A model generated the notes under the pieces. The model saw only the letters and a list, made by a program, of their open reading frames with translations. It made no database searches and was not told the origin of the DNA. The translations under genes were made by a program, and so were the position numbers. DNA of 18,653 nucleotides, taken from NCBI GenBank assembly GCA_045538075.1, contig JAZSQT010000159.1:1-18653 (forward strand), written 5' to 3'. Numbering within the stretch: the first letter of the stretch is position 1; the number at the start of each line of letters is the position of its first letter. Below, piece after piece: positions 1-7,884 of this stretch. Origin of the DNA: JAZSQT01 sp045538075. Its GTDB lineage: Bacteria; Chrysiogenota; Deferribacteres; Deferribacterales; Mucispirillaceae.

Positions 1-104
1 TACCTCTTTTAAATTTTATATTTATTTTCTAAGTTATTGTTAATTATATTTTTTTATGTTTATTAACTAATTTTAGTGTAAAGATTATTTTAAATTATAT
101 TTTC

Positions 105-213
105 CATAAAGAATACAATCTTTAATTTCAATAAATAATACAAAGAATTTCGTTCTAAATTTTTTGTTAACTGTTTTTATGGATTACTTTGTCGCTTTTC
201 TTTTCGTAACGAT
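105..213 (+). repeat. Degenerate fragment of the window's dispersed repeat family
   Basis: Positions 105-120 match the start of the long inverted arm seen at 17780 and 18429 (CATAAAGAATACAAT). Positions 141-177 match the unit at 17560-17596, 18080-18116 and 18208-18244 (an AATTTCGTYCTAAA core followed by TTTTTTGTTAACYG). Positions 181-213 match the first part of the 79-bp palindromic element at 18119 (GGATTACTTYGTCG, then CGTAA), and similarity stops after that. This is a truncated, mutated copy. The rest of the 1-305 interval is AT-rich, and apart from the terminator at 263-299 I see no gene or other feature in it. Confidence 0.7.
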
Positions 214-262
214 TCTTAAGGAAAAAACATTAGGTAAAGCATTAAGTTGGTATATTATTAAG

Positions 263-299
263 AAAGGTTATATTATATCTGATGAATAATATAGCCTTT
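263..299 (-). terminator. Intrinsic terminator after the LysE-family gene
   Basis: A 14-bp stem with one G-T pair (263-276 with 286-299) encloses a 9-nt loop. It lies 7 nt past the TAA stop of the leftward-transcribed exporter gene. Read on the minus strand the stem is followed by TTTCTTAATAA, a modest U-rich run. It would end the five-gene operon that starts near 4678. Confidence 0.7.
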
Positions 300-305
300 T
301 AAAAT

Positions 306-992
306 TTAATGATTATGGTCGTGGTCGTGGTCATGGTCATGGTTAAAGATATTTATATCGTGGCTATGACTGTGAGGTTTATTATAATCATGAATAAAAT
401 TAAAGGCCATATATAGACACAAAATCGCTATTACGATATTTATTCCTTTCCAAGTGCGAGGGTTTTTTAAAGGTTTTGCTAAAAACTTTCCTAACAACCC
501 TAAAAATAGAAACCACGTAAAAGCTGCAACATATACACCAATAGCAAATATCCATTGATGAGGATAATACTGGGCAGAAAAAGCTCCCATTACTGTCAAA
601 TCTAAAATTACGTGTGGATTAAGCCAACAAAAAGCAATTGCCGTAAGAATGACTGATGAAAAAGTTTTTGCTGTAGTATCAGCTTTATTTATATCTAATA
701 CTTCGTTAGATTTAAAGGCTGTATATAGTGATTTTAATGCAAAAAGTATAAGAAAAATAATTCCTAAAATTGTAACTATATTTGTAAGGGTAGGTTTTGC
801 AGTTAAGAGGGCTCCCATTCCTCCAATACCTATAGTTACTAAAATACTTTCACATATTGCACAAGTAATTGCTACTGCAATAACGAATTCTTTTTTAATT
901 CCTTGACGTAAAATAAAGGCATTTTGTAATCCAGCAGCCGTTATTATTAATGCACATTCTATAATAAATCCTTCTATAAAATCTAAAAACAA
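306..992 (-). CDS. LysE/ArgO-family amino acid exporter with a His/Asp-rich tail
   Basis: The 228-residue integral membrane protein resembles LysE/ArgO exporters, which pump basic or other amino acids out of the cytoplasm. Visible family features are the N-terminal segment with GLQNAFILRQG (about 21-31), the central LNPHVILD motif (about 124-131) and about six hydrophobic segments. After the last membrane segment it carries a tail of about 25 residues rich in His and Asp (HSHSHD, then HDHDHDHDHNH). This is beyond the usual length of about 205-215 residues and could bind metal ions. The start is TTG, supported by AAGGAG exactly 6 nt upstream, which overlaps the stop of the upstream ATPase gene. 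It is the last gene of the ABC-importer operon. The substrate cannot be told from sequence. Confidence 0.85.
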   Translation of the reverse strand: MFLDFIEGFIIECALIITAAGLQNAFILRQGIKKEFVIAVAITCAICESILVTIGIGGMGALLTAKPTLTNIVTILGIIFLILFALKSLYTAFKSNEVLDINKADTTAKTFSSVILTAIAFCWLNPHVILDLTVMGAFSAQYYPHQWIFAIGVYVAAFTWFLFLGLLGKFLAKPLKNPRTWKGINIVIAILCLYMAFNFIHDYNKPHSHSHDINIFNHDHDHDHDHNH

Positions 993-1002
993 AACTATCT
1001 CC

Positions 1003-1794
1003 TTAAGCTAAAAGCATTCTGTCATCATTAATATTATCTTTTCTAATAGATTTAAATTTATCCATTAAAATTTCTGGTGTTAAATATTCTTTATCTTTTC
1101 CAGATACATCAAAAATAATTTCTCCATTATCCATCATTAATAATCTATTGCCATATTTTATAGCATGATTCATATTGTGAGTAATCATCATCATTGTAAG
1201 ATTATATTTATCTTTAAATTTTACTGTTAAATCCATAACTCTATTAGAATTATCAGGGTCTAAAGCAGCAGTATGTTCATCAAGAAGAACTAACTTCGGT
1301 TTAGACATTGCAGTCATTAATAATGTAAGTGCTTGCCTTTGTCCACCAGAAAATAATTCAACGTAATCTTTAAGTCTATTTTCAAGACCCATATTTAATT
1401 GAGATAAATGGCTTTTAAATTCATCTCGTAATTTATTATTTAAGCTGATTTTTAAAGATTTAAAACCTTTTTTGCGACAAATAGTCATATTATCTTCTAA
1501 AGTCATTTTTCCACTAGTTCCTAATAGTGGATTTTGAAAAATTCGCCCTATACTTCTTGCCCTAATGTATTCTTTCGTATTAGTAATATCATTATTTTCA
1601 AAAAATATTTTTCCTCTAGATACATCAGTAGAGCCGGCAATAATATTAAATAATGTTGATTTTCCAGCACCATTTGAGCCAATAATAGTTATAAAATCGT
1701 CTTTTTTAACGTGAATAGATAAGTTCTTTATTACAGTTTTTGCATTTACCGTATTTGGTGAAAAAGTTTTTTTAATATTTTCTAATTTAAGCAT
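1003..1794 (-). CDS. ABC transporter ATP-binding protein, TrpZ-like (COG1101 type)
   Basis: This is a 263-residue cytoplasmic ATPase of an ABC importer. In order it shows Walker A GSNGAGKST (39-47), the Q-loop Gln87, the signature FSGGQ (148-152), Walker B LVLLDE (168-173), a D-loop around AALD (176-179) and the switch His206. All catalytic residues are present. I chose the ATG at 1794, not the in-frame ATG at 1833, because AAGGAG sits 6 nt before 1794 and the extra 13 residues only read through the end of the permease gene. The gene overlaps the permease by 8 nt, suggesting translational coupling. The permease and binding proteins beside it are of the TrpXYZ type, so the likely cargo is an aromatic amino acid or similar small molecule. 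That cargo is inferred. Confidence 0.9.
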   Translation of the reverse strand: MLKLENIKKTFSPNTVNAKTVIKNLSIHVKKDDFITIIGSNGAGKSTLFNIIAGSTDVSRGKIFFENNDITNTKEYIRARSIGRIFQNPLLGTSGKMTLEDNMTICRKKGFKSLKISLNNKLRDEFKSHLSQLNMGLENRLKDYVELFSGGQRQALTLLMTAMSKPKLVLLDEHTAALDPDNSNRVMDLTVKFKDKYNLTMMMITHNMNHAIKYGNRLLMMDNGEIIFDVSGKDKEYLTPEILMDKFKSIRKDNINDDRMLLA

Positions 1795-2674
1795 TTTTAA
1801 CTCCTTTCTTCTTTTTAAAACTACTAACGGCAATTAAAGCTACAATTAATACGCCAGTTATTAATTTTAAATCATTTGGAGTTAATCCTATGGTATAACC
1901 ATATTTTCTACCAATATACATTACAGCTTTATAAATAATAGCACCAATAATTACTCTTACAGTAACGGCTATTAATTTGTTTGATTTAATAATAAATTCA
2001 CCAATCATAACAGAAGCAAGACCAGCAACAACAATCCCTTGACCTAAATTAACATCAGCATAACCTAAATATTGAGCAGCAAAAGCACCACTTAAAGCAA
2101 CTAAAGCATTAGACAAACTAACGCCAATAATTTTCAAATAATCTGGATTCATTCCTTGAGAAATAATCATTTGTGGGTTTGTTCCTAAGGCTCCTAAAGA
2201 TAAACCCATATCTGTTGAAAAAAATAAATCAAGTAACAATTTAATTATTAATACTATTATTAAAATAACAATTAATGTAGAAATTTCTTCTGGTAAAAAA
2301 GTAAAAATATTTCCAGCATCTTTTATTATATTTTCACTTCTTAAAAGAGAGATATTAGCTTTATTACCCATTATTCGTAGGTTAATAGAGTAGAGCATAG
2401 TCATTGTAAGAATACCTGCTAATAAATTAGGTATTTTTACGATAGTATGAAGTAAAGCAGTAATTACACCAGCTATAGCACCAGAAAAAATTGCAAGTGA
2501 TAAGCCAATAATAGGATTAATTTCATTAATAAGGCAAACAGCCATAACAGCAGCACCTAAAGGAAAAGAACCATCAACAGTTAAATCTGGAAAGTCTAAT
2601 ATTCTAAAAGTTATAAAAACTCCTAAAACCATTATACTATAGATTAAGCCTTCTATAAATACTGCTTGAACCAT
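1787..2674 (-). CDS. ABC transporter permease, TrpY-like (COG4120 type)
   Basis: The 295-residue membrane protein has about eight or nine hydrophobic segments and the N-terminal signature FRILDFPDLTVDGSF (about 23-37), followed by a Gly/Ala-rich segment. This signature is typical of permeases paired with TrpX-type binding proteins. The C-terminus ends in a Lys-rich cytoplasmic tail (KKKKG). It should form the membrane channel with the ATPase encoded immediately downstream (8-nt overlap). The ribosome binding site (AGGAA) overlaps the TAG stop of the preceding binding-protein gene, leaving a 9-nt gap. The start at ATG 2674 fits this site. Confidence 0.9.
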   Translation of the reverse strand: MVQAVFIEGLIYSIMVLGVFITFRILDFPDLTVDGSFPLGAAVMAVCLINEINPIIGLSLAIFSGAIAGVITALLHTIVKIPNLLAGILTMTMLYSINLRIMGNKANISLLRSENIIKDAGNIFTFLPEEISTLIVILIIVLIIKLLLDLFFSTDMGLSLGALGTNPQMIISQGMNPDYLKIIGVSLSNALVALSGAFAAQYLGYADVNLGQGIVVAGLASVMIGEFIIKSNKLIAVTVRVIIGAIIYKAVMYIGRKYGYTIGLTPNDLKLITGVLIVALIAVSSFKKKKGVKNA

Positions 2675-2683
2675 TTTATATTC

Positions 2684-3694
2684 CTATTTATGTTTAATTT
2701 CAGTTAGTTTACCATTTTCAATTATAAATGTTGCTTTATCAATTAACTCTTTATGTATATTTATATTTAATTTTTTTGCAACATCTAAATCTATTAAAGT
2801 TTCGTAATCCTTTGGGTTAGTCAAAGAAAATACTGGAATTTCTTCTGTTTTTTTACCATTTAATATTTCTATAATAATATTACCAGTAGCACGTCCCAAA
2901 TTGTAGTAATCAAATCCCATAACGTATAGAGAACCACCTTCTTTAGCAGATGTTGTATCTGCACCAAATACAGGTATTTTATTCTGCAATGCCGTAGATG
3001 TAAGGGCATTTAAGCCAGCCATAAGAGAATTATCGCTAACAGTATAAAAGGCATCAACTCTGCCTACTAAACTTTCTGCTGCTTGTTTTACCTCACTTGC
3101 ATTAGATATTGTTGATTGTATAAGCTCAATGCCAAGTTTATCACAAACTTGTTTTGTTGTTTCTGCCATACTAACAGAATTACTTTCAGAGCTTGTATAA
3201 ATAAAGCCTAATTTTTTAAAAGGATAAATTTTTCTAAATTCAGTAATTTGAGCTTCTATAGGTATTGTATCAACAGCTCCAGTAACATTTTTGTATCCCT
3301 TTTCAAGATTTTCTACTAAACCGGCAGAAACAGGGTCTGTAATAGCAGAAAATACTATAGGAATATTTTTTTCTGCATTTACTAATGCAACAGCAATAGG
3401 AGTGCCTATTCCAACCATTATATCTACATTATCTGATTTAAATTTAGTAGCAATAGAGGCAGCAGTATTAATATCTCCATTGGCATTTTGGTAGTCGTAA
3501 TCTACTTTTATGCCTTTACTTGATAATTCATCACTAATTCCTTTTTCAACGTCATCAAGAGCAGGGTGAGATATAACTTTTGCAATGCCTATTTTATATT
3601 GATTATCTGTATCTTGTTTAGCTTGTTTTTTAGTGCAACTAATTGAAAAAATTGTTAGAGATATGATTAAAATTGTAGGTAAAAATTTTTTCAT
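2684..3694 (-). CDS. ABC transporter substrate-binding lipoprotein, TrpX-like (copy 1)
   Basis: This 336-residue exported lipoprotein has a Lys-rich n-region, a hydrophobic core and the lipid-anchored Cys20 (SIS|C). The mature part is a two-lobed periplasmic binding protein of the COG2984/TrpX type. Recognisable family segments are SHPALDDVEKGI, NANGDINTAA, GIGTPIAVA, VFSAITDPVSAGL, FIYTSSESNS and DNSLMAGL. It probably captures the substrate for the downstream permease and ATPase. The start is ATG 3694 with AAGGAG 6 nt upstream. The preceding gene's TAA ends at 3695, so the two genes abut with no gap. It is clearly paralogous to the gene before it. Confidence 0.9.
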   Translation of the reverse strand: MKKFLPTILIISLTIFSISCTKKQAKQDTDNQYKIGIAKVISHPALDDVEKGISDELSSKGIKVDYDYQNANGDINTAASIATKFKSDNVDIMVGIGTPIAVALVNAEKNIPIVFSAITDPVSAGLVENLEKGYKNVTGAVDTIPIEAQITEFRKIYPFKKLGFIYTSSESNSVSMAETTKQVCDKLGIELIQSTISNASEVKQAAESLVGRVDAFYTVSDNSLMAGLNALTSTALQNKIPVFGADTTSAKEGGSLYVMGFDYYNLGRATGNIIIEILNGKKTEEIPVFSLTNPKDYETLIDLDVAKKLNINIHKELIDKATFIIENGKLTEIKHK

Positions 3695-4678
3695 TTATTT
3701 CTCCTTTGTAATTACTTTATTATTTTTGATAACTATATCTGCATTTTTTATATAATCATCTTTAATATCTATTGATAACAAATTTGCCATATCAAGATTG
3801 ATAAGAGTTTTTGTTATATTGTTATTTAATGTAATAACGGGAATTTCGTTAGGTTTTTTACCTTTTACTATATCTAAGATTATTTTGCCAGTAAGATTGC
3901 CAATTTTATAGTAATCAAAGCCAATACTAAAAAGTATATCACTATCTTTTGAGGAATTATATTCAGAAGAAAATACTGGCACTTTATGTTTTTTTGCAAT
4001 TTCTGTGAGAGAATTTATGCCAGAATATAAAGTATTATCAGTAACAGTATATATTGCATCTACTTTATCTATAATACTTTCTGTAGCTTGTTTTACTTCG
4101 TTAGAGTTAGTAATAGTCGTTGCAATAAATTTAATACCTAAGCTATCACAAACTTCTTTTGTAGTTTTAGCCATATTTACTGCATTACTTTCAGAACTTG
4201 TATATATAAATCCAAGTTTTTTAATAGGGTATATTTTTATAAATTCTTCAATATGTTGTTTTATAGGTATTTTATCACTTAATCCAGTAATATTTTTGTA
4301 TCCTGAATTTATATTTTCAATAAGTCCTGCTTCAACTGGGTTATTTACAGCAGAAAAAATTACTGGTTTATTTTTTATTATATTTGCTAATGCTATAGCC
4401 ATAGGAGTGGCAATTCCAACGGCAATATCAACATCACTATTAAATTTATGGGCTATTGCAGCAGCAGTATTTATGTCGTTGTTAGCATTTTGAATATCAA
4501 ATTTAAATTTATAGGGAGAATTATTTAATTCATCAATTATACCGTCAGAAATATCTAATAATGCTTGGTGAGAGGAAATAATGCCTATGCCAATAGTTGT
4601 ATAATCACTATTTTTTTTAGAACAACTATATAGAAAAATTGTAGCAATTATTAAACAAAATGACACAATTTTTTTCAT
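3695..4678 (-). CDS. ABC transporter substrate-binding lipoprotein, TrpX-like (copy 2)
   Basis: This 327-residue lipoprotein has a signal peptide (MKKIVSF...) and lipobox LYS|C (Cys19). It aligns along its whole length with the next gene (NANNDINTAA, ATPMAIALA, KKLGFIYTSSESNAV, DNTLYSGI), so the pair is a tandem duplication. Some conserved pocket-region segments differ: SHPALDD becomes SHQALLD, and AITDP becomes AVNNP. The frame stays open upstream to 4873, but the true start is most likely ATG 4678, where the signal peptide begins. ATG 4696 is a second option and has no ribosome binding site. A GGAG lies 12 nt before 4678, rather far, so the start is less certain than for the neighbours. It is the first gene of the operon. 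Confidence 0.85.
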   Translation of the reverse strand: MKKIVSFCLIIATIFLYSCSKKNSDYTTIGIGIISSHQALLDISDGIIDELNNSPYKFKFDIQNANNDINTAAAIAHKFNSDVDIAVGIATPMAIALANIIKNKPVIFSAVNNPVEAGLIENINSGYKNITGLSDKIPIKQHIEEFIKIYPIKKLGFIYTSSESNAVNMAKTTKEVCDSLGIKFIATTITNSNEVKQATESIIDKVDAIYTVTDNTLYSGINSLTEIAKKHKVPVFSSEYNSSKDSDILFSIGFDYYKIGNLTGKIILDIVKGKKPNEIPVITLNNNITKTLINLDMANLLSIDIKDDYIKNADIVIKNNKVITKEK

Positions 4679-4709
4679 TGATAATTTAGTCTCCATAAAT
4701 AAAAATAAA

Positions 4710-4728
4710 GTGATTATACTTTTATCAC
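4710..4728 (-). promoter_or_regulatory. Candidate operator/-10 region of the ABC-importer operon
   Basis: The inverted repeat GTGAT-N9-ATCAC spans this site. On the minus strand it contains a perfect TATAAT (4718-4713), which would place transcription start near 4706, about 28 nt before the first binding-protein gene. I could not find a good -35 at the right distance. The palindrome over a -10 suggests a repressor site, but short palindromes arise by chance in AT-rich DNA. Confidence 0.3.
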
Positions 4729-4781
4729 GATTTTTTAATTGAATAAAGTATAATTTTTTGAATTTACCCTCATAAGTAATA

Positions 4782-4811
4782 TTGAAGATTCTACTGGATT
4801 TTAAGTTAATA
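4782..4811 (+). promoter_or_regulatory. Weak candidate promoter for the rhomboid-hyp operon
   Basis: TTGAAG (4782-4787) is followed after 17 nt by GTTAAT (4805-4810). Each matches 4 of 6 consensus bases. The location, in the divergent region about 45 nt before the first gene, is right. The match itself is poor. Confidence 0.2.
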
Positions 4812-4854
4812 TCAATATAAAATACTAAGACATTTACATAAATAGGAGAAATAT

Positions 4855-5529
4855 TTGTTTCCGTTAAAATCACTAAAAGTTTCTGGTAGTATAGCTTTTG
4901 TAAACTGGTTTATTATTTTATTAAATATTGCCATATTTTTTTATTTATGGAGTAACGGTATATCAAATATATATTATTTAGATTATGGCATAGTTCCAGC
5001 TACTCTTGGTATGCCTAATGATATTATTCCTTTTTATAAAAAAATACTGCCTTTTTTTACTTATATGTTTCTTCATGGTGGTTGGTTTCATTTGATATTT
5101 AACGTTTATTTCTTGTATATTTTTGGAGATAATGTAGAGGCAAAATTAGGTCATTTAAGATATTTTATTACTTATATTCTTTTTGGATTAATAGCAGGTG
5201 TGATATACGTATTGCTATCTCCAACTATTGGTATTCCCATGGTGGGAGCAAGTGGTGCTATAGCTGGAGTTATAGGTGCTTATTTAATATTTTTTCCTAC
5301 ATCAAAAATAAAAACATTATTAATTATAATTATTTTTGTAACAGTAGTTAATATTCCAGCTATGATTTTTATTGCTATATGGTTTTTGTTTCAATTAGCT
5401 GGATTTTTTATAGATGGTGGAGTTGGTAGCGAAAATTCTATTGCTTGGTCTGCTCATATTGGAGGCTTTTTTGCCGGAGTATTATTTGCAATAATAGCAT
5501 CAATTTCTACACGTATTAGAGGTAAATAA
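4855..5529 (+). CDS. Rhomboid-family intramembrane serine protease
   Basis: The 224-residue polytopic membrane protein should cleave membrane-anchored substrates within the bilayer. The catalytic dyad is visible: Ser133 in GASG (131-134) and His201 in AWSAHIGG. The oxyanion segment HGGWFHLIFN (74-83) has His74, His79 and Asn83. About six hydrophobic segments match the basic rhomboid core. The start is TTG, supported by AGGAG 6 nt upstream; no ATG is well placed. It opens a plus-strand cluster with only 35 nt before hypC, so it is probably co-transcribed with the hydrogenase maturation genes. Whether it has a functional link to them is unknown, and its substrates cannot be predicted. Confidence 0.9.
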   Translation: MFPLKSLKVSGSIAFVNWFIILLNIAIFFYLWSNGISNIYYLDYGIVPATLGMPNDIIPFYKKILPFFTYMFLHGGWFHLIFNVYFLYIFGDNVEAKLGHLRYFITYILFGLIAGVIYVLLSPTIGIPMVGASGAIAGVIGAYLIFFPTSKIKTLLIIIIFVTVVNIPAMIFIAIWFLFQLAGFFIDGGVGSENSIAWSAHIGGFFAGVLFAIIASISTRIRGK

Positions 5530-5564
5530 AATTATTAAAAAGATTAATAATAGGTGGTGTTACT

Positions 5565-5798
5565 ATGTGTTTAGGTTATCCTGGACGTATTGAAAGTTTA
5601 AATATCCATGAAGCAATAGTTGATGTTGCTGGGACTAAACGCCAAATTACAACAATTATGTTAGGTGATACTGTTTCTGTTGGTGATTGGGTTATGGTTC
5701 ATGCAGGTTACGCTATGGCAAAAATGGAAGAAGATGAGGCAAAAGAAGCTCTTGAATTTTTGATGGATTTTATTAATGAAGATGATGAACCCAAATAA
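5565..5798 (+). CDS. hypC: Hydrogenase maturation chaperone HypC
   Basis: This small 77-residue cytoplasmic protein begins MCLGYPGRI, the family signature. Cys2 is the residue that, with HypD, holds the Fe(CN)2CO unit for [NiFe] hydrogenase. The second conserved block DWVMVHAGYAM carries His46. The length is normal. A ribosome binding site reading AGGTGGTG lies about 5 nt before ATG 5565. The gene overlaps the start of hypD by up to 23 nt, the usual arrangement for proteins made in equal amounts as a complex. Confidence 0.95.
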   Translation: MCLGYPGRIESLNIHEAIVDVAGTKRQITTIMLGDTVSVGDWVMVHAGYAMAKMEEDEAKEALEFLMDFINEDDEPK

Positions 5799-6867
5799 CC
5801 CTTTTAGAGATAGTCGTATTGCTAAAGGCTTAGTAAAAGCTATTATAGATGAAGCTAACGGAAAAAATTATAAAATAATGGAAATATGTGGCACTCATAC
5901 TATGAGTATTGCAAGAAATGGCTTGCGTTCAATTTTGCCAGAAAATATAGAATTAGTATCTGGTCCTGGTTGCCCAGTATGTGTTACAAGTCAAGGAGAA
6001 ATTGACTTATTTTTTGATGTAATTGATAAAGGAGCAACAGTAGTTACCTTTGGCGATTTGCTAAAAATACCAAATAGCAAGGGTCGTAGCCTATCTACTT
6101 TAAGAGCAGAAGGGGCAGATGTTAGAGTAATATATTCACCTTTAGATACATTGGAAATGGCAAAAAATGAGCCAGATAAAAATTTCGTTTTTTTAGGGGT
6201 AGGTTTTGAAACTACTGCACCTACAATAGCCTATCTTGCTAAAGTGGCAAAAGAAAAAGGCTACAAAAATGTTTCAGTATTATCGGTATGTAAAACTATG
6301 CCAGAAGCAATAAGAGTAATACTTTCAGATAATGATTTAAAGTTAGACGGATTTTTATGCCCTGGACACGTTACTACTGTAACTGGAATTTCATTATATA
6401 ATGATATTATAGATGCAAAAAAAGCTGCCGTTGTGGCTGGTTTTGAGCCAGTAGAAATGTTAGATGCTATCCTTGAAATTATCAAGCAAGTTAATAGTAA
6501 AGATTTTCATGTATCAAATAAATATAAAAGAGTAGTTAATAAAGACGGCAATCCAATTGCAAGAGCTATTTTAGATGAAGTATTTAAACCTGTTACAGTT
6601 TCTTGGCGTGGAATAGGTGCTTTAGAAAATAGTGGGCTTGATTTTAGAGATGAATACGCAGATTTTGATGCTAAAAAAGTGTATAATATCACGTATAATC
6701 ATGTTGATGAAATTAAAGGTTGTAAATGTGGGGCAGTATTGACTGGAAAGATAAAGCCTACAGATTGTAAACTTTTTGGCACTAAATGTAATACAGAAAA
6801 TCCAATAGGTCCATGTATGGTATCGTCAGAAGGCACTTGTGCTGCTTACTACCGTTTTATTAGTTAA
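5776..6867 (+). CDS. hypD: Hydrogenase maturation Fe-S protein HypD
   Basis: HypD is the scaffold on which CN and CO ligands are assembled on iron, together with HypC and HypE. Key residues are in place: Cys38 in EICGTHT, the GPGCPVC motif with Cys66 and Cys69, and the C-terminal cluster-binding cysteines (Cys316, 318, 331, 338, 347, 354). CPGH (195-198) is a further conserved segment. The length of 363 residues is normal. Three ATGs lie close together (5776, 5782, 5785). I used the first, but 5785 (MNPNNPF) is equally possible because no start has a clear ribosome binding site. Translation is probably coupled to hypC. Confidence 0.95.
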   Translation: MKMMNPNNPFRDSRIAKGLVKAIIDEANGKNYKIMEICGTHTMSIARNGLRSILPENIELVSGPGCPVCVTSQGEIDLFFDVIDKGATVVTFGDLLKIPNSKGRSLSTLRAEGADVRVIYSPLDTLEMAKNEPDKNFVFLGVGFETTAPTIAYLAKVAKEKGYKNVSVLSVCKTMPEAIRVILSDNDLKLDGFLCPGHVTTVTGISLYNDIIDAKKAAVVAGFEPVEMLDAILEIIKQVNSKDFHVSNKYKRVVNKDGNPIARAILDEVFKPVTVSWRGIGALENSGLDFRDEYADFDAKKVYNITYNHVDEIKGCKCGAVLTGKIKPTDCKLFGTKCNTENPIGPCMVSSEGTCAAYYRFIS

Positions 6868-6891
6868 TGTAAATAGTGGAGTTTTCAAAAT

Positions 6892-7884
6892 ATGTCAGAA
6901 AAATTAGTTTCTTTATCTTTAGGTGGTGGAGGAAAACAGACTTCCGATTTTATTAAAAATGTTATTATTAAAAATTTTTCAAACGATATAATATTGAATA
7001 TGGGTGATTCAGCCCATATTTCAACATCATTAAATTCTGCTTTTACAACGGATTCTTTTGTTGTAAAGCCAGAGTTTTTTAAAGGTGGAAATATTGGAAA
7101 ATTGTCAATATGTGGCACAGTAAACGATTTAGCAGTTAGTGGAGCAAAAGCAGAGTATATTTCTTTTTCGTTAATTGTTGCAGAGGGCTATCCTCTTGAT
7201 AAACTTGAACAAATTATTGTATCTGCAGCAGAGACGGCAAAAGTTGCTGGCGTAAAGATAGTATGTGGTGATACAAAGGTAGTAGAGCGTAACAGTCTTG
7301 ACGGAGTTGTATTAAATACTGCTGGTGTTGGTAGTGTAATTAAAAATTTAAATAATTACTCATCTATCAATGTTGGCGATAATGTTATTATAACTAGTGA
7401 TATTGCAAGGCATGGAATATCAGTAATGGTAGAACGTGGTAGTTTAGGTTTTGATAGCAATATTGAGTCAGATTGTGCACCTCTTAATAAGATGCTTGAA
7501 AGTATCTATGCCTTTGATATTAAATTTGCAAGAGATGCTACCCGTGGTGGTCTTGCTGCAGTGCTAAACGAAATTACTGAAAAGAGTAATGTTGGATTTG
7601 TAATAGAAGAAGAAAAATTACCTATACAAAATGATGTTGCAGATTTATGCGACATATTAGGTTTAGACCCATTAACTGTTGCTAATGAGGGAGTTGCAGT
7701 AATTATAGCATCTTCTGTTGATACACCAAAGGTGATAGATACTTTAACTAAAAGCCCTTATGGTAAAAATTCTTGTGTTATAGGTAGTGTTACAGATAAA
7801 GCAAGAGTTGTGTTAAAGACTAAAATCGGAGGTTCAAGATATGTTGATATGCCGCCTGGGGAGCTTCTTCCTCGTATTTGTTAG
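6892..7884 (+). CDS. hypE: Hydrogenase maturation protein HypE (carbamoyl dehydratase)
   Basis: HypE converts a carbamoyl group carried on its C-terminal cysteine to thiocyanate in an ATP-dependent step and passes cyanide to the HypC-HypD complex. The 330-residue protein has the AIRS/PurM-type fold features: a Gly-rich N-terminus (SLGGGGKQT), GDSAHI, ICGTVNDLAVSGA, CGDTKVV and ARDATRGGLAAVLNE. It ends in PRIC with the terminal Cys330 intact, so it should be active. GTGGAG lies 10 nt before ATG 6892, 24 nt after hypD. Its last 44 nt are shared with the next gene. hypA, hypB and hypF are not in this window. Confidence 0.95.
   Translation: MSEKLVSLSLGGGGKQTSDFIKNVIIKNFSNDIILNMGDSAHISTSLNSAFTTDSFVVKPEFFKGGNIGKLSICGTVNDLAVSGAKAEYISFSLIVAEGYPLDKLEQIIVSAAETAKVAGVKIVCGDTKVVERNSLDGVVLNTAGVGSVIKNLNNYSSINVGDNVIITSDIARHGISVMVERGSLGFDSNIESDCAPLNKMLESIYAFDIKFARDATRGGLAAVLNEITEKSNVGFVIEEEKLPIQNDVADLCDILGLDPLTVANEGVAVIIASSVDTPKVIDTLTKSPYGKNSCVIGSVTDKARVVLKTKIGGSRYVDMPPGELLPRIC

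Noticed and set aside
649..906. Plus-strand open frame opposite the exporter gene
   Set aside because: It is antisense to a well-supported gene, with no ribosome binding site and composition typical of a shadow frame. The same holds for the frames opposite both binding proteins, hypD, hypE, carB and the lipoprotein.
1795..1833. Longer ATPase starting at ATG 1833
   Set aside because: The extra 13 residues lie inside the permease gene and have no ribosome binding site, while AAGGAG sits 6 nt before ATG 1794 where the domain begins.
4611..4618. A8 tract just after the lipobox of the first binding protein as a phase-variation site
   Set aside because: Runs of seven or eight A/T are common in this AT-rich DNA and the gene is intact. 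Without read-level variation this is not worth a claim.
4679..4873. Longer version of the first binding protein starting at 4873
   Set aside because: The added 65 residues would put the lipoprotein signal peptide in the middle of the protein and cover the divergent promoter region. It is simply an open frame upstream.
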